64,000 bases of DNA from the NCBI RefSeq assembly GCF_010015445.1, contig NC_053115.1:14577524-14641523 (forward strand), read 5' to 3'. A model generated the notes under the pieces. The model did not search any database. It had not been told where the DNA came from and saw only the letters and a list, made by a program, of their open reading frames with translations. Positions 1 to 21,577 of this stretch are shown here, one piece after another; position 1 is the stretch's first letter, and each line of letters starts with the position of its first letter. The stretch comes from Perca fluviatilis (Eukaryota; Chordata; Actinopteri; Perciformes; Percidae). The translations under genes were made by a program, and so were the position numbers.

Positions 1-70
1 CCATTGGCCAAATAGTATCACCTTTTTTGCTTCATGTTTTTATTCTAAAAATAATCGATAATTTGTTTTA

Positions 71-519
71 TTAAAGTGCTCATATTATGCTCATTTTCAG
101 GTTCATAATTGTATTTAGAGGTTGTACCAGAATAGCTTTATGTGGTTTAATTTTCAGAAAACACCATATATTTGTTGTACTACACATTGCTGCAGCTCCT
201 CTTTTCACCCTGTGTGTTGAGCTCTCTGTGTTAGCTACAGAGTGAGGCATCTCACTTCTGTTCCATCTTTGTTGAGAATCGCACATGCGCAGTAAGTACT
301 GCTAGCTACTCTGAGGGAGTGCCATGCTAGCAGCTAGGCGAGCATTATAACGTGTTACAAAGTGACACACGTTTGGAGCAGTTTGTGAAACAGTGTTTTG
401 GCTGGAAGATGGTAAGTCCCTTTGGGCTTTTTCACTTTGTATACTTATAATGTGCACAAAGATCTATAACACAATAAAGGAAAGGGGAAAAGCCAAAAAG
501 CATAATATGAGCACTTTAA
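71..519. mobile_element. TTAA-flanked miniature inverted-repeat element
   Basis: The first about 20 bases (ttaaagtgctcatattatgc) recur as the reverse complement at the right end (500-519), and both ends sit at TTAA. The interior has no sizeable reading frame, so this is a non-autonomous DNA transposon. TTAA target sites are typical of piggyBac-type elements; that assignment is inference. The rest of 1-899 holds no coding exon I can support, only AT-rich sequence that is probably an intron of the gene at 900-3902. Confidence 0.7.
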
Positions 520-899
520 TGTATTTATTCATTTTTTAATTATAGTATTAACACATTAACGAAAATATTTTTTAATAAATAAACCACAGCAATTTCTTGG
601 GGGTGCTATGGGAATCCTAGGGGTAGCTACAGCACCCCCAAGCCTCTCCCTGGCACCGCCTATGGTCACGACTCTTACACAAGCCAATACCACAGTCCTG
701 CAACACATGGTACTTTATGAAGCTTACAATAATTAAATTACCTTTTTTGGTCCTTTTTTTTTTTAATGCTATAATTTGCTTGTAATTTGTGTACAAGTCA
801 TGTTGTAGTTATTTTGTGTGCAGACGAGAGGAGCAAAGGGGGAAAAAAAATCCTATATGGCTTTTTAGAACATGCTTGTTGTTTGCTTGTTCTTTTCAG

Positions 900-3800
900 C
901 AGTCTGACCAGGACATCTTAATGGGACTCCCAGAAATGGTGAGTATTTCTTACTGTTATTATAATTAAGACGATTATCACTATTTAAAGACTTGTTCACC
1001 GTTCTCTCAGGTCTACTAGATCACTGCAGTGATGCATATTCCTTTACATATGGAGTGGTTGGTGTGCTTCCAGAGGAGGCCTCCCACTAATGCCTCTGAG
1101 AGCTTACTAAACACTTGTCCACCCACTGACTGGCATGCTCTCCTCTTAAGTTGCCCACACTGATTTGTCACTGTGTTTGTGGTGAAGCTGGAGCTGCAGG
1201 CCAACTATGACGAGGTGGTGCAGGAGCTGCGTGGGCTGGAGGTTGAGCGAGAGACTCTGTTGTTCCAGGTGGACTTCCTGCAGGACACTCTGGAGGGCGT
1301 GGAGGAGGTGCTGGCTGAGGCCCAGAGGGAGGCTGGACACGCTAGATTGGTATGTCGAGGCCTCACCCACACTGAAAACCTAGTTTTGTGTCTCTCGTTG
1401 TGCATAGAGCTGTAACAAATCCAAATTTAGCTGTACAATTAATTGTCTCAGAAATAATTGCGATTAAAAATATAATTGTCTCTTTCGGTCAAATTTAAAA
1501 ATGTATTTTATTTATGCATTTACTTTTAAAACTAAGTTTTGAATGACTCCCAGGATACATCTTTTGGTTATGTCACTGTTATCTGACCCAGATGATGTAA
1601 TTACACAAGTAGACAGCTTATGAAGTAAACCATGCCTCTTTTTATCATTAAACATTGTATGTTTTTCTAAAATTAACATAAAATTGACAATTACAGTCAT
1701 ACCTTTTAGCACCTTAGCTAAAGTTAGCAATTAATTAACATTAAATAAAGAAATGGCGATTACTTAAAAAATATTATAAAAAAAAAATATATTATAAATA
1801 TATATATAAATATATAAATATTATTATACAATTATTAAATAATTGTATAATTTACTCCAGCAATATATAGATGTCTTTCCTCTCTAATGAGAAGTTTGTT
1901 TTTGTTCCTTGTTGTAATAAAGTGTGACACTAACACGTGTTTTTTTTTTTTCTTCTGCATTTGTAGGAGTTGGAACAAGAGAGAGAGGCCAAGAGGAAAC
2001 TGGAGAGCATGGTCTGCTCTCTGATGCAAGAGGTGGAGAGATTGAAAGAGGTAATGTGACAATTAACAGTACAGACATTAGAGAGGCACAGGGTTTTTGA
2101 ATTAATGTATGGATCTAAAGTCTTATGGAACCCGTTACATTACAGTTTGTCTTACTCAACTCATTTCATTATGGTGTCCGTTCACTGCGGGGAAAAAAAG
2201 TCATACACAGGGTTTTTCCTGCATAAAGGAATTTTTGGCTCCCCCCAAAAAGCCAGCGTCAAAGGTAAGTCGACAGCGCCAAACCATCTTTTGAGTTCCA
2301 GCAGTCAACTTCCCTCTCACCCACAGCCGCTATATTTTACACACGCGGTCCAGTCCGGGTGTACCGGACTCTCCCGGTGACCCTGCTGCCGCGGGGACCG
2401 GTGGCGCAGCGAGGTGAAGCTCTGCTCCTGGCCGGAGGAGGAGCCGCTGCTGATGGGCACGGAGCTCTCAGCCTCCCGCCGGAGCTCCGACTGCAGGTCG
2501 CAGGTGGCAGCGAAGCTGGATCTGGGTCTGTCGGCCGTCTGATATACAGGCATCAGTATTAAATTGAGGCAGTTTCATAACCGGTTAAAAAGTCCTTGTA
2601 GTCGCGTTAAATAGCAGTCCACTTCGGTGTTTTGGTATAGTTGTTTTTCACACCTGACGCAAACCATAATGGAGTACGCATGAACTGTAGCCTACTCGAG
2701 ACCACCTTTTCAAGTGGACCTGGGCACAGATGGACCAACAGCGCCGGGGTACGCAGTGTTCACGCTAATCAAACAAACTGGACTTTGGGGTCGAGTGAAC
2801 TCTGATCCGGGCCCAGGTCCCTGATGTGAAAGCCCCCTTACTGCTGTTATATTCCATTATTTTTGTATATTTTGAAATGTCACCTGTCTCCTGAATTTGG
2901 TTTTAACTTCACATAAATAAAGATGTTTACACCATAAATGCATTTAAATTGATCAGAATGCAGGAAACGAAATTTTGATGTTCAAAAAATGAATACTTAA
3001 AATTTTAATACCACTGCATTTATAACCTTGATAGATAGATAGATAGATAGATAGAAAGATAGATAGATAGATAGAACTGCATTCAGGTTGCTCAAATTTA
3101 ACTGGTCACTTGAAGTTAAATCTAAAAATGATCTGACCTTCTGGAAGTTCCGATGAAGGGAATTAAACAAATGTATAAATTCACTGATGTTTGTTATTCA
3201 ACATTAAGTATTCAGTAGCGATTACATTTCACAATCATGTATTCAGTTGCTTATAAAAACCTTTATAGCTTTTCTTTGATTCCATATTGGTCAGGATGGC
3301 ATTGAATTGACAAGCAAATTTAAATAAAGTAATAACAAAATAGAAAATGCAACTACAACTGAAAGGGCACATAATTTACTTACGGACAATTAAATTTCTC
3401 TTGGCAGGAGAGGAATAACACTCCTTCTGCTCCAGCGAACGCGGATGGAAGTGTTGACGAGGAAACGAGACAAGGACGCAATGAAAGTGAATTGACGAAA
3501 GACTTGTTTGAACCTCACAGCAATGAAAGCAGAGGTAGAGCGTCGGAGGAAGAGGGACAGAGTGAAGCTCTGAAGCTGCGAAAGTTGGCTAATAAGCCCC
3601 TGGGCCACATGCCCTCTCTTGCAGTGGGCAACCCGTTTTCTGTAGACGGGGTCCTGCAGAGGCCTTGTGAAAACGGCGTCGATGACGGACAACATCCTTG
3701 TTCCGACAGGACCGACTCGGACAGCATCAGTGCCTACGAGGATGCGTCTGCTGAGACTCCAGAGCAGGACCGGCTGTTTCCGGGTGACGCAAACACTTGT

Positions 3801-3902
3801 GAGCTGCCTGATGATTCAGAGAGAGACTCTACTAACAACTGCCCGGTCAATGACGGGGACACCCAAAACCCCAAAAACCCTGATTCTTGTCTTGTGTCTT
3901 AA
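900..3902 (+). CDS. LRRFIP-family coiled-coil protein (leucine-rich repeat flightless-interacting protein-like), 3' part
   Basis: Coding exons read as 900-938, 1188-1349, 1967-2050 and 3408-3902, giving 259 residues up to a TAA stop; earlier exons lie left of the window. Exons 2-3 encode a heptad-rich coiled coil (NYDEVVQELRGLEVERETLL, FQVDFLQDTLEGVEEVLAEA) matching the conserved LRRFIP1/LRRFIP2 segment with its YEEL...EKSAL.YQVDLLKDVIEELEEQLAE pattern. The last exon encodes an acidic, Ser/Asp-rich, probably disordered tail. LRRFIP proteins bind Flightless-I and act in TLR and Wnt signalling or transcription (family knowledge). The 1188 acceptor is weak and 1200 is an alternative. The first exon is assigned only from reading frame and splice sites. 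Which paralogue (lrrfip1 or lrrfip2 type) cannot be decided. Confidence 0.72.
2190..2850. other. GC-rich, CpG-containing patch inside an LRRFIP intron
   Basis: Within an AT-rich intron, about 2330-2550 is strikingly GC-rich, with several CpG and CCGG sites and GC-only runs. It is followed by a stretch ending near 2830 in which ggacctgggcac (about 2717) and gggcccaggtcc (about 2810) are imperfect inverted copies. Frames through it on both strands show no recognisable protein. It may be a transposon fragment or an intronic CpG element. Confidence 0.35.
3030..3075 (+). repeat. (GATA)n microsatellite
   Basis: About eleven tandem GATA units, one of them changed to GAAA, in the last LRRFIP intron. 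Confidence 0.9.
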
Positions 3903-6215
3903 TCGGTTTTATCTTCTACTGGCAAAATGGTCAATGATTATTGATTATTTGGTGGTAATTCAAGAGCACTTTGATTTGCAGTGTACCCACATCTGATATT
4001 TGTCTTCTTAGAAAACATTCAGAGTTGTAATTAGTGCTCCAATGAGTAGTGGATTGAAAGAAAATTGATCTGCAACTATTTTGACAATCAATCAAGAATC
4101 ATCTTTGGGATTTGGACTGCTGGTGGGAATTTGAAGACACTGGGAAATTGTAGTAATAATTTTTCACTAGTTTTTGACATTTTATAACTAAATGATTAAT
4201 CAATTAATCTGCAGCTTGATTGATAATGAAAATAATGGTTAATTGCAGCCCTATTTGTATAACACTGTAGCAGAGTTGTAAGTTTCAGTTTTAAATTCAG
4301 AACAAAGAAACTCAGGATCCAGGTTGTTGACTAGCTGGAATTCCACTGATGACTACTTAATATTATTTGCCATTAATTTCTTTTTAATATCGGTCTTAAC
4401 TTCTTTTTGTAACATGTCGATAGACATGGAAAATAGTCTGTGCTGCGTTGACCATTTACCTCTTTTAATAAGGTTTATCTGTATACTAGCAGCTGCCAGG
4501 AAACACCGTGAGCTCTGCAAGTATATGGACAGGGACTGTTGATGTTTTGGCTCCAGGCACAGTAGAAGGTTGGGAATTTAGAGCGGCAGTCGATCATAGT
4601 TGTTAACTGCATTTAAAGTGCATATTTGACGTGGCTGTCCTCAGTTGTAGAGCTCACCGTACAGAAAGTTTAAGACGTGTGACATAGCTCTTTGGAAGCT
4701 AAGAGCGGGTACACGTAATCCAAAGCAGTTGTTTTAAAAGTTTCTAAGATACAGATTTTTCAATGAAGGGAAAATGCCATCTATTTGCTGCCTTGCTGAT
4801 CTTTAAAAGAAGATTTATTTTTTTATCTTTTCATATACATCCCTTTTTCCTGTTTTTATGTTAAATTTAGGGGAATTGATTTTGGCTGCATTTGCACTTT
4901 CTAAAGTTCTTGTATTGTGGCATAAATTTGTCCAGATTCTATCAGAAACCACATTCCCTTAATGACCAAACACGTCAGCGAGAAGTAATCAGCTGTCCTG
5001 CTGCAAGCTGTGTTCTCTGCCTGCATGGTAATGCTGTATGTTTGCACATTTCCAGTGAAACTTGCTGAAATGAGTCTCTTTGGATGTCTCTGATTGCTGT
5101 AAACATTTTGTATTTAATCGCAATTCTTTTGTTTTTGTTTTTTTACATTGTTTTTTACGATGTTACATTTCTTTCATGCTTGATGCTAGAACAGACCTTT
5201 TCACCTCATTTATGATAGTTTGCATGAGCACCTAAGAATGTACATTGATTTCCAAACTGCACCTGAATTGATCAGTGTCATTTATTAGTACTTTTGCACA
5301 CCTATATGACATAATACTTTGATCTAAGGTATTTACTGCGATGATTGGTGTTTTGAAGGGATTTTAGTTTTGTTTGCAAATAATGTATCGTTCTGTCATT
5401 TCCTGGTCTTAAAGGTGGAACTTTAGTGAAGTTACTAAATAACTTCAGTTTTTAATGGAACATATATGACACTAAATGAAAATCACAATTTGATATCTGA
5501 TTCTGTTGCACAAAAAACAAAAGCGGAACAATATTAACACATTTGTGGAAATTTCAAACTAAGGTAGAATGTTTGCAGTGCTACATTTTAGCTGCTTATT
5601 TTATGCGTTTAGGCCGTGTGTTAATGTTTGTATTGACTCATTTGTCTTTTGTATTAACTTTTATCACACAGAGTCCTTATTTTTTTTTCTTCTCCACAAA
5701 ATGAGCTAAAAGAAGGTTTCTGTTACTGCAGTGCTGTGTGGTGCCACAGTGGTCAGTTCTTGAGCAAAGGTCATTTGCAACCAACGCTAGTCCGCCATTT
5801 CTACATCCGCATTCAGTCATTCGTTGTTTATGCTGTTATCAGTTCATTTTAGGTTCTTATTGATTTCCTTTCAGGTCAAAGGATTTGGTTTGTTGTAATG
5901 AACCAGTAAAGTAATGTTACTCTGACTTCAAATGTTCCTCGTCATTTTAAACTTCACTGGTGCCGTAAGCATTTTGAGCACACAGCAGTGACTTTGACAA
6001 TTTATCAAGTAATCAAATTGGTTTGTGTTTAATTTTCCTCAACAATGCAAACAATATGTTCTTACTGTAATTTTAATGTTTTATGGGTCTATATATTTTT
6101 TTCTTGTCCTGGGCTTTGTATTAAATGGTCAGATGTAATAGTAAATTACATACATTTATACTTGTAACCAGACTTCCAGACATATCAAAATAAAAAGAGT
6201 GAATAATGCTAATGC
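3903..6215 (+). other. Probable long 3' UTR of the LRRFIP-like gene
   Basis: After the TAA at 3900-3902 there are about 2.3 kb of AT-rich sequence without exons or splice-bounded frames, ending near an AATAAA at 6189-6194. The length suggests a long 3' UTR. About 4030-4253 resembles a decayed copy of the hAT-like repeat seen intact at 31365-31702, with gcagccctat at its right end and alternating AATTAATC/GATTAAT motifs. Confidence 0.45.
6189..6194 (+). terminator. Candidate polyadenylation signal for the LRRFIP-like gene
   Basis: Canonical AATAAA about 2.3 kb after the stop codon. It is the clearest such site before the opposing gene; transcript ends are not demonstrated. Confidence 0.4.
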
Positions 6216-6273
6216 TTATAAGTCATTTATTTTGACCTACGTATATTTAAAATATTCATGACACATTTGAAGT

Positions 6274-6358
6274 TTGGGTGCCCTTGCTGGAGCTGCTGCC
6301 CCGTGACCTGACCCTGGATAAGCGGACGAAGATGGATGGATGGATGGATGGATGGATG
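6274..6358 (+). mobile_element. 3' tail of an RTE/Rex3-like LINE ending in (GATG)n
   Basis: The sequence around gctgctgccccgtgacc followed by ctggataagcgg and then (ATGG)n is the 3' end of a fish LINE, 5'-truncated to under 100 bp. A related tail lies at 49438-49555. Tandem GATG tails are recalled for the Rex3 family; the family assignment is from memory. Confidence 0.6.
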
Positions 6359-6496
6359 ATAAAGAAATCACCATCACCGGCAGCTTTAAAACTAAACACT
6401 CTGTAACCATCCAATGAAACCAATGGTGACAAAACTTTGGCAGATGTCAGGGTCTAATTTCCTACGGATAAATGCCATAGCGTGCTTTATGTAAAC

Positions 6497-6720
6497 TTAA
6501 AGGGGACATATTATGAAAAACTCTCTTTTTCGGTTTTTGTGTACATTTGGATATCTGGAGTGCCACAAACTGAAATAAGACAAGACAGCCAGTTTTTTGT
6601 AGGCTACCTACATCAGAAAACATGGGATTCAGCAAGCCTTTCAGATTTGGCTCCCCTTTTCTATGTCACATGCAGGCTCATTAGAATATTATGGGTTAAA
6701 ATTAACTTTTAAACTGGTTT
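6497..6720. mobile_element. One-ended fragment of a TTAA-type miniature element
   Basis: TTAAAGGGGACATATTATGA resembles the ends of the TTAA elements at 71-519 and 25740-26265, but no matching inverted end is visible to its right. The rest of 6215-7398 is AT-rich with no exon seen and probably includes the 3' UTR of the minus-strand villin-family gene. Confidence 0.4.
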
Positions 6721-7398
6721 AAAGTGTTTCATTTTTTTGTCTGAAGTATTTCATTTTCTTTTGGCCTGATGTGTTGTAACATTATTTGTCCAACAGATGG
6801 CAAAGTAGACTTCTATTTAAAGGGGAAATCAGAGCTTCTTTACACTTTATAAAAGTTACATAAGTGTTTGTTACTGTAATACGTTTGATAAATTATACAC
6901 ATGTTCTTTCTAAAAAAAAAAGACTTATGTCTACATAGTTATGTCTACAGTAATTGGTCTTTTCTCATATGAAGCCTTTTCTCCAAGACAGAAGTTCTTC
7001 CTCACAGGCTTAATATGATGTCTCGTTATATGGCTAAGAGGTGTTATTTCAGTAGAGGTTAGCCATGCCACAAAGACATACACAGCATAGTAAGCATTAA
7101 AGTTTATATTGTTTCCTACTGAGAGTTCAAATAATATCACAAACAATGAATGAAATCGTGTCGGTTGTATAACAACAGAACAGGTGAAAACAAGAATCAA
7201 GTATTCAAGGCCTGTATCATAGTGATTTGGAACAAATGTATGAATAACAATAAAATCGGGATGAAAAGACACATTATTAGAATTTACTCCAAAATCAGAT
7301 TGAGCTAAAGTGGAAAGTCAGTAATTGTAGGGGAGGGGGAGCTGACACAAAGTCTTTAACAGTAATAGCTTTTTTCAAATATATAGACAATAATCTGA

Positions 7399-17632
<10,234 letters not shown>

Positions 17633-18381
17633 GTTGCTCGGATGCACTCAGCTTCAGTGGCACTTGTACACTTTTGTTGCTTTGTTTTCTTTTTCTGAAA
17701 GAGGGGATCATTGTGAAATCACAAATTTGTTATTACATTAAATACATTTCCCTACAGCACAAATTTACAACAACAACACAAATGTTGACATTATTTTAAA
17801 AGGTTTTGCTGTTTAGTCTCTTTTCTCTTGATAAAATGCAGAAGAGATTTAGAGCAAACCTACAGCAATGATATTTGATCAGATCTCATAATTTATATAT
17901 TATCCAACAGAACATACCTGGTATTCTTGTTTGAAGACTACGCTGCAAGCTTGTATGAGGTGCCAACAGCTGATCTTCTATCCGATAACTAAAGGTCTTC
18001 AGTCCTCTTCCCCTCACTGCCCCTACAATATTTGCCTGTGTTTGCATGCTTCTGAACCTCTCGCATTGTTCTGCCCAATCACTGAGGAAGACACAAAATC
18101 ATGTAGGCAAATGTGCTGAAAAAAAGGATTGACTCATATTCAAATGCACAAGCACACACAGTAACACGGATCACCGCCATATATCCATTCATTTCACATC
18201 CTACTCGGCCCTGTACCTCCACATTCGCACCATATATGGATATATGCACAGCTGTGGGTAGAAAGACTTTCTATAAATGATAATTTAGTGTTAATGAGCT
18301 TCACAAGAATGGTATATTATAACATGAAACGTTATAATTAGTGATAACCATAAATATTACAATGATTATTAGTTTATATTA

Positions 18382-18413
<32 letters not shown>
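18382..18413 (+). repeat. (AGT)n microsatellite
   Basis: Ten or more tandem AGT units upstream of advillin. Confidence 0.9.
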
Positions 18414-18417
<4 letters not shown>

Positions 18418-19800
18418 CAGTAGTGACAGGAGTAGTAATAGCATTTTTTTTAGTAGTATTATGTATCTTATATATCCAGTGTCCATGCTATGAATATGAT
18501 AATGATAATGTGAACTTTTACATATTCACACACACTAACACGTACACACTGAGGCAGATGAGGTCAGGCCTAGTTGTGCTGCTTGCACAGCTTGGAGATG
18601 GGATTGTTTGGGGACACGTAGGAGACAAAACAACAGTGAGCACATCTGCAGAGTGCTTACATTAGGATATTTCTAATAAAATAAAGAATAAATATAGAAT
18701 TACATAAATTGTCTTTTTAAGGAGAACTTCAGACACCAAACATCTGTTTACAGGTTTTTGGGAGTACTACTGCATATGTGAGAACATTTTTAGAAATTTA
18801 GAGCTGCGTGAAATCTGATAAAAGAAATTGCCTCAAGTGATGTCACTTGAGTCCGCAGCCGTTGGGCCTGAAGACTATACGTTTGAAAAAATAAAACAAA
18901 CTCAGGGTGTGGACTTAGAAAGAAGTGAACTTATCAGACCTCTGTAGCTCATTCCTCATCTTAGGTTGAACTGTCGGTGGCCAAGTTGCACTGTGGGGAA
19001 TGTAGGCGCCGGGTTTTAACAAAGAAGAGGAATACTTTGAAAAAAGCACGATATCTCTGGTTCTGCTGTTTTACTTTTTTTTTTTGAGTTTTTTTTCATG
19101 AGTCCGACAATGTTATAGAAGCACAATGCTAAATCTGTGGTATACTCTTTTAAAACTAAAATAGAGACTGACCACTGAGTGATTTGCTAAACATTAGAAA
19201 TCTATTTTTACTATTCTCTGTAAATTATGTAATATCTAATCATCTGTCAGTTAAAAACACAGTTTGTTCTGTTATCATTTAGCACATAGTCACTACCCAG
19301 AAACATTTTCATACACAGCACATGAACACCTACACACACTTGCACATACTGGTTTATCACATACTAACACAACCACCTTTTAACCATGGCATTTAATAAT
19401 AATCTTATCCTGTTTTTTTCTATCCAGGTTGTTGTAGCGACCTGTATGCCTGCATATACACACTTGAAAATGAAATGCGTAAAAAAACACATATTCAAAT
19501 AAGCAAATCCTTATACAAACAAGCCTGACGCAATGATGGTGCCATGAATAGGTGACCATATTGTAAATAATGCCCAATACAATAGACCTTTAGTTGTAGC
19601 AGCATTACACAGCACCATCATTAGTGGTGTAATTTGTGCGCATGAAGATGTGATGCCCTGAGAGTCCATTGGCGGATTTACAAAAGAGTTACAACCGTGC
19701 ACAACTGTTGTTTTGGTGGGATGACAAAAAAAGCTTAGATTTTAAAAAGTTGTCACCTGAGCTCAATGGAAGTGAGGGCATTCGTATTTGTTGCTCTATT

Positions 19801-20121
19801 TTAAAGGTGCTCTAAGTGATGTGACGCGTTTTTTAGGCTACAACATTTTTCGTCACATACAGCAAACATCTCCTCACTATCTGCTAGCTGCCTGTCCCCT
19901 GAACACACTGTATAAAAACGCAGTCTCTGTAGACAGCCCAGGCTCCACAAACGCCAACAAAAACAAACTGCGCCAACCAGCACAACGAACCATAACAAAC
20001 CAGTTCCTTCTTGTCAGTTATTGGCTGGAACTCTGTTTGTTATGGTTATTGGTGGCAGTTACAAAAGTATATGTTGCCTGTTATAAATTGGTAGCCCACA
20101 TCACTTAGAGCATTACTTTAA
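19801..20121. mobile_element. TTAA-flanked miniature element
   Basis: Starts ttaaaggtgctctaagtgat and ends with the inverted, slightly diverged copy atcacttagagc...ctttaa; both ends lie at TTAA. It is 321 bp with no coding frame of note and has the same architecture as 71-519 and 25291-25667. Confidence 0.7.
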
Positions 20122-21577
20122 GCTCCATACACATGCATCTTTCTGGGCTTAAAGTAGTGGAGCCTGTCCAAGCATGAGGACACACCCAAGTCTATCAGAG
20201 GGCTACACAGTTGTTCTTTTAAATAAGTAACTATAGTTCTATAACTGTAACATTAAAGCTTTACAACTAACTTTTTAAGCTTACTTTTATATTCATGTAT
20301 CTGCTGGAGGAATGTGTCTTGGGCAGATGAGTGTTCAGGGCATACCTAAGTAGTACAGAGCAGATGCCATCTTTCACAGTTTGATTGCAACAGTTACTAT
20401 CACATACCGTGGTTTGTATGTAATAAAAAAAATACTGGTTTGATTTGCAAAATAGATTTACCACTTCAGATGCACACTGTGCACTTACAAAAAATCATAC
20501 CAAAAAAAGCATGAATGAAAGACTGACTGTAGTTACAGCAAACTTAGCCTATATAAAAACTTCTAACTTCATGTTTGTCTTTCTCAAACGTGTACAGGAT
20601 ATTAGGTCATGTAGTTCAAAAACAGCCAAAATGAAATGCATCACAAACCCGTAAAACTTAAAAGTACAGGAATAGTATTATGCTATTAATGATAGCATGA
20701 ACACAGTTGGGCCCAGAGTGAGTTTTAGCGCTAACTAAAACCCATAAGCAAGCTGTGTTGACAAAGAGGTGTGCAGACTTGTGTGCAGCAAGGTGGTTAT
20801 ATAATGACAAGTGAGGCCGGAGACACTATTTCCTATTTCCCCAGTAATTCACCACTCGCTAAACTAACCACTGTTTTTGTCACGTTACAGACATCAGTCC
20901 AGTATTGCAACTGTTCCTGTGCACAGGGACAGCTGGAAAACACAACAGATACTGCTATAACATGACTTCACTGATGAATGAAACGTCTTACTTATGTTTC
21001 ACATATTATTTTAATTAATAGAATTTTGATCTGTCTGCATCATTTGTTCATGTCCTGTCAAAATAAAGATAACTGTTTGGATCAGAGCTCAGGACAACAT
21101 CTGAGACATTCATCTGTTAGAATAGTTCATAATGTGTTACACAGAATCTTTCATTAATGCATTGTAATGTAGGCTAGTGGATTAAAACCCACAGTCCATG
21201 TTCTACCCCTTGACACAGGAGTACAGCGCCTCACTGACTCCTGACTCCCACTCACATTACGCTTCCTGCTCCTACTCTACGTAACGTGGTCCGGCGCCAC
21301 ACTACTGGCCTGTGTTTTGAGTAAAGCCATACATACATTTAAACATCAGACTATATATTGTTTTTTTGTTCAGTTTGTCAATCAGGTAAAAGCTGAAGTA
21401 ATAATTAACACCAGTGTCTTGTCTCTCTTAGAGACTGTGTGCCTGTGTGTCTTCACCAGATGTTTTTGGCTCCTCCCAGACAGCTTACTAAAACATTCCA
21501 GCCCACCTCTGGGAATCTGCTGGTTCCTCCACACTCTCACTCCACTCCAGGAGGCAAAGAGACTGAGCTGACACAAA

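Larger units (their letters stand above)
17633..21577. other. Intergenic region between advillin and olfml3 (divergent)
   Basis: The two genes diverge from this 3.9-kb spacer, so it should hold both promoters. On - a splice acceptor near 17694 and a donor at 17913-17918 suggest a non-coding advillin first exon around 17919-18110. An (AGT)n tract lies at 18382-18413 and a TTAA element at 19801-20121. No other exon or RNA gene is visible; 18420-19800 and 20122-21577 look like plain AT-rich spacer. Confidence 0.5.

Noticed and set aside
3390..3695. 101-codon minus-strand frame opposite the last LRRFIP exon
   Set aside because: Complement of a coding exon whose + frame continues from conserved coiled-coil exons.
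6931..7272. 113-codon minus-strand frame downstream of advillin
   Set aside because: It follows the advillin stop, probably in its 3' UTR, and has no homology that I recognise.
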